Positions 37,370-47,269 of a stretch of DNA of 64,000 nucleotides are shown here, piece after piece (position 1 is the first letter of the stretch; each line of letters begins with the position of its first letter). The notes below the pieces were generated by a model, which saw nothing but the letters and a program-made list of their open reading frames with translations, had not been told where the DNA came from and did no database searches. A program made the translations under genes and the position numbers. The stretch spans positions 4,710,001-4,774,000 of the forward strand of contig NZ_CP102931.1 of the NCBI RefSeq assembly GCF_024734665.1. Direction: 5' to 3'. The stretch is from Variovorax paradoxus. GTDB lineage: Bacteria; Pseudomonadota; Gammaproteobacteria; Burkholderiales; Burkholderiaceae_C.

Positions 37370-38464
37370 ATGCCCCACGCGTACCACAACCCCGTTTCCA
37401 TCCACTGCGGCCGAGGCAGTCTGGAGCGGTTGCCCACGATCCTCGCCGGCCGCCGCGTCGTCGTCGTCACCTTTCCCGAAGCCCGCGAGCTCGGACTGGT
37501 CGCCCGCCTCCGCGAGCTTCTGAAAGACTCGCTGCTCGGCGTGATCGACGACGTGCGCCCCAATCCCGACGTGGCGCACTTGAGCGCCCTCTACAACCGC
37601 TTCTGGCAATCGCCCGAAGCATGCGACGCCATCGTCGCCGTGGGCGGCGGCAGCGCCATCGACACGGCCAAGGCACTGATGGTGGGCACGGCAAGCGGCC
37701 AGTTCGACGAGCTCGTCGGCCTGTTGGCAACCGGCAAGCCCTTTGCCCCCACCAGCGTCAAGCCGCTGATCGCGGTGCCGACGACGGCGGGCACCGGCAG
37801 CGAAGTGACGCCCTGGGCCACGATCTGGGATGCCGCCCGGCAGAAGAAGTACTCGCTGCACCTGGAGGCCACATGGCCTGAAGCCGCCATCGTCGATCCC
37901 GAGCTGATGCTCTCGGTGCCGGCGGGCACCACCGTGTCGACGGGGCTCGATGCGCTTTCCCACGCGCTGGAATCGGTGTGGAACGTGAACGCAAACCCCA
38001 TCTCCGACACCTTCGCCATCTCCGCCGTGCAGGACATCTTCGAGTGCCTGCCGGCGCTGCGGGCCGATCTCGGCAACATCGAACTGCGCGAGCGCATGGC
38101 GCTGGCCGCGCTCAAGGCCGGCCTTGCGTTCTCCAACACGAAGACGGCCCTGGCCCATTCGATCTCGTACGAGATGACGCTGCGCTACGGCCTGGCGCAC
38201 GGGATCGCCTGCTCGTTCACCCTGCCGATCGTTCTTGAAAAGGCATGGGCCCGCTCTCCCGATCGGGACCGCACGCTGCAGCGCCTGTTCGGGCCCGACC
38301 TGACCATTGGCTCCCGGCGCTTGCGCGACTTTCTCCAGGGACTCGGCGTGAAGACCGAGTTCGCGGACTACGGCGTGGCGGACAGCGAAGCCGCGGCCAT
38401 GATCGCGCGCGCCATGGATGGAGCGCGCGGCAAGAACTTCATAGGGGCGGTGTCCGCCCAGTAG
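37370..38464 (+). CDS. Iron-containing alcohol dehydrogenase, probably acting on phosphonoacetaldehyde
   Basis: A 364-residue type III (iron-dependent) alcohol dehydrogenase. The NAD site GGGSAID is at 92-98, the PTTAGTGSE block at 137-145, and metal ligands D194, H198, H263 and H277 are all present, so it should be active. It resembles phosphonoacetaldehyde reductases (PhpC-like), and its neighbours phnA and phnY act on phosphonoacetaldehyde and phosphonoacetate. It could oxidise 2-hydroxyethylphosphonate to phosphonoacetaldehyde, feeding PhnY, or reduce the aldehyde. The start ATG 37370 (MPHAYHNPVS) is internal to a longer open frame. Substrate assignment is by context. Confidence 0.82.
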   Translation: MPHAYHNPVSIHCGRGSLERLPTILAGRRVVVVTFPEARELGLVARLRELLKDSLLGVIDDVRPNPDVAHLSALYNRFWQSPEACDAIVAVGGGSAIDTAKALMVGTASGQFDELVGLLATGKPFAPTSVKPLIAVPTTAGTGSEVTPWATIWDAARQKKYSLHLEATWPEAAIVDPELMLSVPAGTTVSTGLDALSHALESVWNVNANPISDTFAISAVQDIFECLPALRADLGNIELRERMALAALKAGLAFSNTKTALAHSISYEMTLRYGLAHGIACSFTLPIVLEKAWARSPDRDRTLQRLFGPDLTIGSRRLRDFLQGLGVKTEFADYGVADSEAAAMIARAMDGARGKNFIGAVSAQ

Positions 38465-38486
38465 TCGGTCAGTCGGTCAGTCGGTT
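38463..38486 (+). repeat. Three tandem 8-bp repeats after the dehydrogenase stop
   Basis: AGTCGGTC, AGTCGGTC and AGTCGGTT follow each other without gaps, starting inside the TAG stop. They lie in the 104-bp gap before the transporter gene, which also holds a small hairpin (ACGGAC at 38533-38538 pairing GTCCGT at 38543-38548). They may be slippage products or a regulatory site. Confidence 0.7.
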
Positions 38487-38568
38487 GAATCTGTAGAGCA
38501 TCGAAAAAAATGCCGGCATTCGAGCCGGTCCCACGGACCCACGTCCGTCAAGAACAGGAGACAAAGAC

Positions 38569-39873
38569 ATGCAATTGGCAAATCAAGGCCTGCAGGCCGG
38601 GGCGTACGCGCCGCCTCTCGAACATTCATTCCGGCGCGCGCAGTGGCGAATGCTGCTGGCAGCGATGTTCTGCTACCTCTTCTTCTATACCGGCCGGCAG
38701 ACCTTCGGCTTCGCCATCCCGGGGCTGCAGAAGGAATTCGGATTGTCGAAGGAGGTCCTGGGTTGGGCCTCGGCCAGCCTGCTGTGGTGCTACGCCATCG
38801 GCCAGGCGATCAACGGCAACCTCGCCGACAAGTTCGGCGGCCGGCGCGTGATGACTGCGGGCGCCATCCTGTCCTGCGCGGCCAACTGGGTGGTGAGCTT
38901 CGCCGTCGGGTTCAAGACGCTCGCGATTCCATGGGGCGTCAACGGCTACTTCCAGGCGCTCGGCTGGGCGCCGGGCAGCCGCCTGCTGTCGAACTGGTGG
39001 GGCACCGGGGAGCGCGGCAAGGTCTTCGGCTTCTACACCTTCGCTGCCGGATGCGCGTCGGTCCTGTCGTTCGTCACGTCCATCGTGGTGGTCAACGTAC
39101 TGCACCTGGACTGGCGCTGGATCTTCAGGCTGCCCGTGCTGCTGATGCTGGTGGGCGGCATCGCGTTCTACCTGATCGCCCGGGAGCGCCCCGAAGACCT
39201 CGGCTTCAAGTCGCCCGACACCGGCATCGCCAACGAGGAAGACGCAAAGGCCGCCGCCCAGCACACGTCCGAAGAAAGCTCGTGGACGCGCTACAAGGCC
39301 GTGCTCTGCAACCCGAAGCTGCTCGTCGCGGCACTCGCCATCGGCTTCCAGAATGCCGCGCGCTACGGGCTGATCGTCTGGGTGCCGGTGCACTTTCTCG
39401 GCAAGGACTGGAGCAAGATGGCCGACGGCATGATCGATCCCGCATGGATCTCGGTCGCACTGCCGGTGGGCATGGCCTTCGGCGCACTCACCAACGGCTG
39501 GATCTCCGACCGCGTCTTCGGCTCGAAGCGCTACAAGGCCATCGTGCTGTACATGCTGCTGGGCGCGGCAGCCTCGGTCGGCATGTACCTGCTGCCCACG
39601 AGCATCGGCGGCCTGGCACTTCTGTTCCTCGCAGGCTTCTTCGTCTACGGCCCCGCCTCTTCGTTCTGGGCGCTGTGCCCCGACCTCGTGGGCGCCAAGC
39701 GCTCGGGCACCGCCACCGGCGTCATGAACTTCTTCTCGTACCTGCTGGCGGGCCTCGGCGAACCGCTGATCGGCCGGCTGCTGGATCACTCGGGCAACAC
39801 CTCGATGGTCTTTCCGATCGTGGCCGCCAGCTGCCTCATCAGCGCCTTCATCGCGGTCTTCATCCGTCGCTGA
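38569..39873 (+). CDS. MFS transporter of the organophosphate:phosphate antiporter type
   Basis: A 434-residue, 12-helix permease resembling the GlpT/UhpT/UhpC family of organophosphate transporters. The N-terminal FFYTGRQTFGFAIPG segment corresponds to the YYLVRKNFALAMP region of that group, and NGNLADKFGGRRVM is the MFS loop 2-3 motif. A good ribosome-binding site, AGGAG at 38556-38560, is eight bases before the ATG. Gene order (dehydrogenase-transporter-phnA-phnY) makes a phosphonate such as phosphonoacetate, 2-hydroxyethylphosphonate or 2-aminoethylphosphonate the likely substrate. Confidence 0.85.
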   Translation: MQLANQGLQAGAYAPPLEHSFRRAQWRMLLAAMFCYLFFYTGRQTFGFAIPGLQKEFGLSKEVLGWASASLLWCYAIGQAINGNLADKFGGRRVMTAGAILSCAANWVVSFAVGFKTLAIPWGVNGYFQALGWAPGSRLLSNWWGTGERGKVFGFYTFAAGCASVLSFVTSIVVVNVLHLDWRWIFRLPVLLMLVGGIAFYLIARERPEDLGFKSPDTGIANEEDAKAAAQHTSEESSWTRYKAVLCNPKLLVAALAIGFQNAARYGLIVWVPVHFLGKDWSKMADGMIDPAWISVALPVGMAFGALTNGWISDRVFGSKRYKAIVLYMLLGAAASVGMYLLPTSIGGLALLFLAGFFVYGPASSFWALCPDLVGAKRSGTATGVMNFFSYLLAGLGEPLIGRLLDHSGNTSMVFPIVAASCLISAFIAVFIRR

Positions 39874-41139
<1,266 letters not shown>

Positions 41140-41166
41140 CGACAACGACTTCCGGAGCACTCCCCC

Positions 41167-42615
41167 ATGAGCCAAGCCATCCTGAAGCCAGGCACCGTCC
41201 ACCGCGAGGCCCTGCGCATTGCCGGCGAGCGGATTCACCGCGACCGCACGATCGACGTCACCTACCCCTATACCGGCGAAGTGATCGCCACCGTGCCCAA
41301 GGCCACGCTCGAAGATGTTCGGGTGGCCTACAAGATCGCACGCGACTACAAGCCCACCCTCACGCGCTACGAGCGCTACAAGATCCTGATGCGCGCGGGC
41401 GAGATCATCGCCTCGCGCCTGGACGAGATCTCGCGCGTGATCACGATGGAGTCGGGCCTGTGCCGCAAGGACTCGCTGTACGAGGTGGGCCGCGCCTCCG
41501 ACGTGCTGCTGTTCGCGGCCAACCAGGCGCTGGTGGACGACGGCCAGGTGTTCTCCTGCGACCTCACGCACCACGGCAAGAGCCGCAAGGTCTATACGCT
41601 GCGCGAGCCGCTGCAGGGCGTGGTCACGGCCATTACGCCGTTCAACCACCCGCTGAACCAGGTGATCCACAAGGTGGCGCCGTCCATTGCCACCAACAAC
41701 CGCATGGTGCTCAAGCCCAGCGAGAAGACGCCGCTCACCGCCTTCATCCTGGCCGACATCCTGTACGAGGCGGGCCTGCCGCCGCCGATGCTGTCGGTGA
41801 TCACGGGAGACCCGAGGGAGATTGCCGACGAGATGCTCACCAGCGCCGACGTGGACCTGGTCACCTTCACGGGGGGCGTGGCCATCGGCAAGTACATCGC
41901 GGGCAAGGCGGTGTACAAGCGCCAGATCCTGGAGCTGGGGGGCAATGATCCGATCATCGTGATGGAAGATGCGGACGTCGAGGAGGCGGCCACGCTGGCG
42001 GCCAGCGGCTCGTACAAGAACTCGGGCCAGCGCTGCACGGCGATCAAGCGCATGCTGGTGCACGAGGCGGTGGCGGACCGGTTCGTGGAGCTGCTGCTGG
42101 CCAAGACGAAGGCCCTGAAGTACGGCGACCCGATGGACCCGGCCACGGACATGGGCACGGTGATCGACGAGGCGGCGGCGATCCAGTTCGAGGCGGTGGT
42201 CAACGAGGCGATCAAGGCGGGTGCGAAGCTGTTGTACGGCAATGTGCGTAGCGGCGCGCTGTATTCGCCGACGGTGCTCGACCATGTGGACCCCGGGATG
42301 ACGGTGGCCAAGCACGAGACCTTCGGGCCGGTCTCGCCGGTGATCCGCTTCAAGACGATCGAAGACGCGATCCGCATCTCCAACGGCACGGCCTACGGGC
42401 TGTCTTCTGCGGTGTGCACGAACCGCATGGACTACATCACGCGCTTCATCCGCGAGCTGAACGTGGGCAGCGTCAATGTGCGCGAGGTGCCGGGCTACCG
42501 CCTGGAGCTCACGCCCTTCGGCGGCATCAAGGACTCGGGCCTGGGGTACAAGGAAGGCGTGCTCGAGGCCATGAAGAGCTTTACCAATACCAAGACTTAT
42601 TCGTTGCCGTGGTAG
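41167..42615 (+). CDS. phnY: Phosphonoacetaldehyde dehydrogenase
   Basis: Oxidises phosphonoacetaldehyde to phosphonoacetate with NAD. A 482-residue aldehyde dehydrogenase with the fold's key residues: N160 in ITPFNHP, general base E256 in ILELGGN, and nucleophile C290 in SGQRCTAIKR. The basic residues R289 and K294 around the cysteine suit a phosphonate-bearing substrate, as described for the Sinorhizobium PhnY. Adjacent phnA supports the assignment. The usual partner transaminase PhnW, which makes the aldehyde from 2-aminoethylphosphonate, is not in the window. Confidence 0.93.
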   Translation: MSQAILKPGTVHREALRIAGERIHRDRTIDVTYPYTGEVIATVPKATLEDVRVAYKIARDYKPTLTRYERYKILMRAGEIIASRLDEISRVITMESGLCRKDSLYEVGRASDVLLFAANQALVDDGQVFSCDLTHHGKSRKVYTLREPLQGVVTAITPFNHPLNQVIHKVAPSIATNNRMVLKPSEKTPLTAFILADILYEAGLPPPMLSVITGDPREIADEMLTSADVDLVTFTGGVAIGKYIAGKAVYKRQILELGGNDPIIVMEDADVEEAATLAASGSYKNSGQRCTAIKRMLVHEAVADRFVELLLAKTKALKYGDPMDPATDMGTVIDEAAAIQFEAVVNEAIKAGAKLLYGNVRSGALYSPTVLDHVDPGMTVAKHETFGPVSPVIRFKTIEDAIRISNGTAYGLSSAVCTNRMDYITRFIRELNVGSVNVREVPGYRLELTPFGGIKDSGLGYKEGVLEAMKSFTNTKTYSLPW

Positions 42616-42722
42616 TCGCAGCATCTGACAGGGACCTGACCACCTTCTCCCGCGCTCCACCAGTCACCCTCATGTCACGCACGCACTGAAAGCTCCACCC
42701 CTTTCGCTCGTCCGTGACTCTC

Positions 42723-44906
42723 ATGCAGCCTACTTCCCCACTTCGCCGCGCCCTGGCCCTCGTGCCGGTCTCTTGCCTCAGTCTCTCCGCGCTCCTGCTG
42801 GGTGCATGCGGTGGAGACAGCGGCTCTTCTTTCTCATTGCCCCCAGGCACCGGGACTTCGACAACGCCGACCAACCCGGGCAACACGACGACCACCAGCG
42901 GGGTGGTTGTCGGCAGCTACTTCGTCAACGCCAAGGTCTGCCTGGATCTCAACTCCAACGGCCGCTGCGATGCGGGTGAGCCGTCCACCCGATCGGACAA
43001 GCAGGGCGGCTTCACGCTTGCCGGCTCGGGCGCGGGCATCGTGGCAGAGATCGGCACCGATGCCACCGAGCTCGATCCATCCATCCCCTCTTCCAGGCCG
43101 GTGACTTCAGCGCTCGTGCTGCGTGCGCCGAAGGAAGCGCCGGGCGTTGTCGACTTCGAATCGACCGCGGTGGTCGCGGAGATGGAAGCCAACGGGCTCG
43201 ACTTCAAGACCGCTGCGGGCAAGGTGGCGATCTCTGTCGGCGTGGTCGCGTCGAAGCTACTCGGCGACATCAACACCGAGACCGACCCTGTTGCCAAGGC
43301 CGCGCTCAAGGCCGCGTCCGACGAGGGCCTGCAGCGCATCCGCGATGCGCTCGCATCGGCCGCGAACACTGACGACGTCAAGGCGGTGGTAACGGCCGCT
43401 GCCCTGACGGACCGCTACTACCAGACCAAGGCGCCGTACCGCCCGCAGCAGGATGTCAGCACCTACGAGGCGGCGCCTGCGGGCTTCTCGCCGGTCTACA
43501 CCGAGGTGGTTGCGCGCCACGGTTCGCGCGGGCTCTCGGGCCTCAAGTACGACCTTGCGGTCTACAACATGTGGAAGAAGGCGCAGGACGACGGCGCCCT
43601 CACGCCGCTGGGCGAGAAGCTCGGGCCCGACGTGCTGAAGATCATGAAGGCCAACTTCCTGCTCGGCTATGGCGTGGCCGGCATCAGCACGCCCGGCTAC
43701 GGCAACGAGACGCAGGTCGGCATCAACGAGCACACGCAGCTCGCGGCAAGGCTGGTTCAGCGCCTGCCGGCCTACTGGAAGCAGATCGGCGACAACGCCG
43801 GCTCCGCCCCGCGCCAGATCGTGACGGTGACCTCCGGCGTCGATCGCGCGGTCGACAGCGGCAACTTCTTCGTGCAGTCGCTCAAGGCGACTCAGCCTGC
43901 GCTGGCACCGCTGCTGACCTATCCGCCGGCACCCGCACCCTACCCCGATAACGGCACTGCAGTGAGCCAGCCTGTGGGCACCAACCGCTTCCTGCTGTAC
44001 TTCCACAAGCTCGTGAAGGCGACCGACCTGGTGACGAACACCACCGATCCGCTCTATACGACGTACCAGGCCAGCCTGGCCTACCAGAACTACAAGAGCA
44101 ACGATGCCGACCTGCTCGCCAAGCAGAGCGGCCTGACGGTCACGCCCGAGGCCGCGGCTGCCGGCCGCCTGCTGCTGGAGCGCCTGTTCGCCAAGAGCTT
44201 TGTCGACAAGATCGCCAACGGCACGTACAGCTTTTCCAACAGCGGCAGCTTCAGCTACACGAGCGACGACGGCAAGTTCGCGCCCAGCCTGAGCGGCGAC
44301 GGCAAGACGTCGATCAAGTCGCCCGGCGACGCGGGCGCCCTGCTGTACGAGCTGTATGTGATCGCACCCGCGATGCGCGGCGAGGCCGGCGTCGATTTCA
44401 CTGCCTACATGCCGGCAGCGCAGGCGAAGTTCTTCGCCGCGCTCAACGACGGCTCCGACTTCTACGACAAGGGCCCCGGCATGACGGAGAAGGGCGATAT
44501 CACTTCGCGCATGTCGCAGATCCTGGTCGACGACATGTTCAACGAGGTCGATGCGATCGCCAGGGGCGACCGCTCGCACGCGGCCAAGCTGCGCTTCACG
44601 CACGCCGAAATCATGATGCCCTTCGCGGTGCGCATGGGCCTGAAGGGCGTGGACCAGAGCGTGCCCAAGGCCTCCAGCTTCAGCTACGACAGCAACACGT
44701 GGCGCGGCGAATACGTCTCGCCGATGGCGGCCAACATGCAGTGGGACGTGTTCGCCGACGGCGGCGGAAAGCTGCTCGTGCGCATGCTCTACAACGAGAA
44801 GGAAACCGACTTCAAGGCGGCCTGCGACACCGCGAAGGCAGCGGGCACGGCGCACTACTACGACTACACGGGCCTGAAGGCCTGCTACGGGCACGTGGCC
44901 CAGTAG
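42723..44906 (+). CDS. Histidine-type phosphatase lipoprotein, MINPP/phytase-like
   Basis: A 727-residue predicted lipoprotein: signal peptide with lipobox LGAC (C29), a Gly/Thr-rich linker, an N-terminal module of about 200 residues (starting GSYFVNAKVCLDLNSNGRCD), then a histidine acid phosphatase domain from about residue 250. The catalytic motif RHGSRG has R265 and the nucleophile H266. The distal motif is HAE (627-629), the version found in MINPP-type inositol-phosphate phosphatases rather than the HD of classical histidine acid phosphatases. It would release phosphate from phytate or another organophosphate at the cell surface or in the periplasm. Placement next to phn genes supports a phosphorus-scavenging role. 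ATG 42723 is preferred over GTG 42714. Confidence 0.82.
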   Translation: MQPTSPLRRALALVPVSCLSLSALLLGACGGDSGSSFSLPPGTGTSTTPTNPGNTTTTSGVVVGSYFVNAKVCLDLNSNGRCDAGEPSTRSDKQGGFTLAGSGAGIVAEIGTDATELDPSIPSSRPVTSALVLRAPKEAPGVVDFESTAVVAEMEANGLDFKTAAGKVAISVGVVASKLLGDINTETDPVAKAALKAASDEGLQRIRDALASAANTDDVKAVVTAAALTDRYYQTKAPYRPQQDVSTYEAAPAGFSPVYTEVVARHGSRGLSGLKYDLAVYNMWKKAQDDGALTPLGEKLGPDVLKIMKANFLLGYGVAGISTPGYGNETQVGINEHTQLAARLVQRLPAYWKQIGDNAGSAPRQIVTVTSGVDRAVDSGNFFVQSLKATQPALAPLLTYPPAPAPYPDNGTAVSQPVGTNRFLLYFHKLVKATDLVTNTTDPLYTTYQASLAYQNYKSNDADLLAKQSGLTVTPEAAAAGRLLLERLFAKSFVDKIANGTYSFSNSGSFSYTSDDGKFAPSLSGDGKTSIKSPGDAGALLYELYVIAPAMRGEAGVDFTAYMPAAQAKFFAALNDGSDFYDKGPGMTEKGDITSRMSQILVDDMFNEVDAIARGDRSHAAKLRFTHAEIMMPFAVRMGLKGVDQSVPKASSFSYDSNTWRGEYVSPMAANMQWDVFADGGGKLLVRMLYNEKETDFKAACDTAKAAGTAHYYDYTGLKACYGHVAQ

Positions 44907-44932
44907 TCCAGTAGCCCCGCATCTCCCCGCAT

Positions 44933-45937
44933 CTATTTCCTGGTCTTCCTGGCGGGTGTCTTCACGCCCTGGCGCAGCGAGCGCTGCCTCAGCGTCGCAC
45001 CCGAGCCCCGTGGTGGGCGCGCCGGGGCCACGTCGTGCTGGCTCGCCCGCAAGGTGAAATCGCAGGTCTTCACGGCCAGCTCGACGATGCGCGCCAGCGC
45101 GGGGCTGGAGTTGTCGCGCCGGTAGACCGCGCTGTAGACCAGCGGCGGCGGCATGGGGTCGCTCTTCACCACGCGCAGCAGGCCACTCTTGATGTCCGGG
45201 CGCACATAGTCGAGCGCCTGCTGGCTGATGCCGAAGCCGCTGATCGTCAGTTCGCGCAAGACGGTCGTGCTGTTCGTCAGCATGACCTTGCCGAAGCGGA
45301 AGCCGTGCTCCGCGCGCCAGGCTTCGTAGAACCTGTTCTTCGAGGCGCCGGCGGGCTGCTCGATCACGGGGTAGTCGGCAAACTCGTGCGGCTTCAGTGC
45401 CCGCGCGGGAATGTCGAGCCGCGGGCTTGCGATCCAGGCCTGGTCGACTTGCCCCACCTTGATCGATTCGAAAGCCTGTCCCCAGAAGATGCCGGGCATG
45501 ATGGTCAGGTCGAGCTTGTTGGCTTCGAGGCGCTCGAAGAGCGTGAGCCCCGCGTCCACCACGGGCTCCAGCGTTACCTGAGGGTGCAGCTTCTGCAGCA
45601 GCTGGATCAGGCGCGTGAGCCAGGTCATCGCGATCAGCTCCGTCACGCCCACCCGGAAGGTGCCGCGCAGCGTCTTGTCGAGGCTGATGTCGTGCTCGAT
45701 GCGCTGCCAGAGCCGTTGCGCTTCTTCCGCGAGCGGCAGCAGTTCCCGGCCGGCCTGGGCCAGCTCCAGGCCGTGGGAGGTGCGATGCAGCAGGGGGCCG
45801 CCGAGCGATTCCTCCAGTTCCGCCAAGCGCTTGGAGATGGCCGACTGCGTGGTGTGCAGCTTCACCGCCGCGGCACTGAAGCTCTGGAGCTTGGCGCTGA
45901 AGAGGAAGGCCTCCAGCTGCTTGAAAGTGAAGTTCAT
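44933..45937 (-). CDS. LysR-family regulator, divergent from the aminotransferase operon
   Basis: A 334-residue LysR-type regulator with an N-terminal winged helix (FKQLEAFLFSAKLQSFSAAA and HTTQSAISKRLAELEESLGG) and an effector-binding domain. A basic tail of about 30 residues (Arg/Pro-rich) extends past the usual end. It is transcribed away from the aminotransferase gene across about 100 bp and is the likely regulator of that operon. The start ATG 45937 (MNFTFKQLEAF) is chosen over ATG 45958, which adds seven residues. Confidence 0.9.
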   Translation of the reverse strand: MNFTFKQLEAFLFSAKLQSFSAAAVKLHTTQSAISKRLAELEESLGGPLLHRTSHGLELAQAGRELLPLAEEAQRLWQRIEHDISLDKTLRGTFRVGVTELIAMTWLTRLIQLLQKLHPQVTLEPVVDAGLTLFERLEANKLDLTIMPGIFWGQAFESIKVGQVDQAWIASPRLDIPARALKPHEFADYPVIEQPAGASKNRFYEAWRAEHGFRFGKVMLTNSTTVLRELTISGFGISQQALDYVRPDIKSGLLRVVKSDPMPPPLVYSAVYRRDNSSPALARIVELAVKTCDFTLRASQHDVAPARPPRGSGATLRQRSLRQGVKTPARKTRK

Positions 45938-46039
45938 GCCATCGGAATGTACGCCCATGGCTCTGCAGGAAAAAAAGGAATACCGCGCTCCTCCGATTTC
46001 TCGTTTGTCCCGCAGCAGCCGGACTTTGATACTGCGTGC

Positions 46040-47269
46040 ATGCTTCACATCGCACCACGCCTGAATCGAATCAAACCATCTCCCAGTTCCATGGCCGGCC
46101 AGAGGGCGCGCGAGCTGCGCGCGATGGGCCGGGACATCCTCGGCCTGACCGCGGGCGAGCCCGACTTCGAGACACCCGGGCACATCAAGGAAGCGGCAAT
46201 CCGAGCAATGGCCGACGGCCAGACCCGCTACACGGACGTGGGCGGCACGCCGGTGCTGAAGGAAGCCATTGCCGGCAAGTTCCTGAACGAGAACGGGCTG
46301 GCCTACACACCGGGCGAGATCATCGTGGGCACCGGCGCCAAGCAGGTGATCTTCAACGCGCTCATGTGCACGGTCGCAGCGGGTGACGAGGTCATCGTGC
46401 CGGCCCCCTACTGGGTGTCTTACCCGGACATCGCCCTGCTGGCCGGTGGCGTTCCGGTTTTCGTCGACTGTCCGGCGGCATCGGGCTTCAAGCTGCAGCC
46501 TGCCGATCTCGAACGCGCCATCACCGGCAAGACGCGCTGGCTGATGCTGAACTCGCCGAACAACCCGAGCGGGGCGACCTACACGCGTGCCGAGCTCCAG
46601 GCACTGGCCGAGGTGCTCCGTCGCCACCCCCAGGTCTGGGTGCTGACCGACGACATCTACGAGCACCTGATCTATGGCGACGTCGAGTTCGCCACCATGG
46701 CCCAGATAGCGCCCGACCTCAAGGACCGCACGCTGACGGTGAACGGTGTTTCCAAGGCCTACGCGATGACGGGCTGGCGCATCGGCTATGGCGCGGGGCC
46801 TTCTGCGCTGGTCAAGGCGATGGTCAAGCTCCAGTCGCAGAGCACCTCCGGGCCGAACTCGATCGCACAGGCTGCGGCCGTCGCCGCGCTCACAGGGCCG
46901 CAGGACACCATTGCCTCGAACCAGCGCGAATACGAGAAGCGGCGCGACATGGTGGTTGCCTCGCTCAATGCCATCGACGGCATCCATTGCGCAGCGCCCG
47001 ACGGTGCGTTCTACATCTTCGCGTCATGCAGCGCGCTGTTCGGTCTTCGCACGCGCACGGGCGTTGCAATCGAAAGCAGCGACGACTGGGTAATGCACCT
47101 GCTCGATTCGCAGGACCTGGCGGCGCTGCAAGGCAGTGCCTACGGCGTGCCGACACATTTCCGCATTTCGTTCGCCGCCAGCACAGAGCAGCTGCTGGAA
47201 GGTTGCCGCCGCATTGCGCGAGCGCGCGACGAACTCACGGGCCAAGCCATCAACCAGGAACTGCAATGA
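46040..47269 (+). CDS. Class I PLP-dependent aminotransferase, aspartate-aminotransferase-like
   Basis: Transfers an amino group between an amino acid and a 2-oxoacid. The 409-residue protein has the family I-gamma pattern: GEPDFETPGHI, YTDVGGTPVLKEAI, NSPNNPSGA (N175), D204 and Y207 in DDIYEH, and the PLP lysine K239 in NGVSKAYAMTGWRIGY. The closest-looking enzymes are bacterial aspartate/prephenate aminotransferases, but its neighbours (TctC-type binding protein and RraA-like aldolase) suggest a catabolic role, such as making a 4-hydroxy-2-oxoacid from its amino acid. Its stop overlaps the next start (ATGA). Confidence 0.92.
   Translation: MLHIAPRLNRIKPSPSSMAGQRARELRAMGRDILGLTAGEPDFETPGHIKEAAIRAMADGQTRYTDVGGTPVLKEAIAGKFLNENGLAYTPGEIIVGTGAKQVIFNALMCTVAAGDEVIVPAPYWVSYPDIALLAGGVPVFVDCPAASGFKLQPADLERAITGKTRWLMLNSPNNPSGATYTRAELQALAEVLRRHPQVWVLTDDIYEHLIYGDVEFATMAQIAPDLKDRTLTVNGVSKAYAMTGWRIGYGAGPSALVKAMVKLQSQSTSGPNSIAQAAAVAALTGPQDTIASNQREYEKRRDMVVASLNAIDGIHCAAPDGAFYIFASCSALFGLRTRTGVAIESSDDWVMHLLDSQDLAALQGSAYGVPTHFRISFAASTEQLLEGCRRIARARDELTGQAINQELQ

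Noticed and set aside
38463..38486. CRISPR-like repeat
   Set aside because: Three 8-bp units without spacers; far too short for a CRISPR array.
43257..46058. A long minus-strand frame of 933 codons opposite the phosphatase lipoprotein
   Set aside because: It runs through the LysR region in a shifted frame and has no recognisable motif; the plus-strand phosphatase and the LysR frame explain the DNA.
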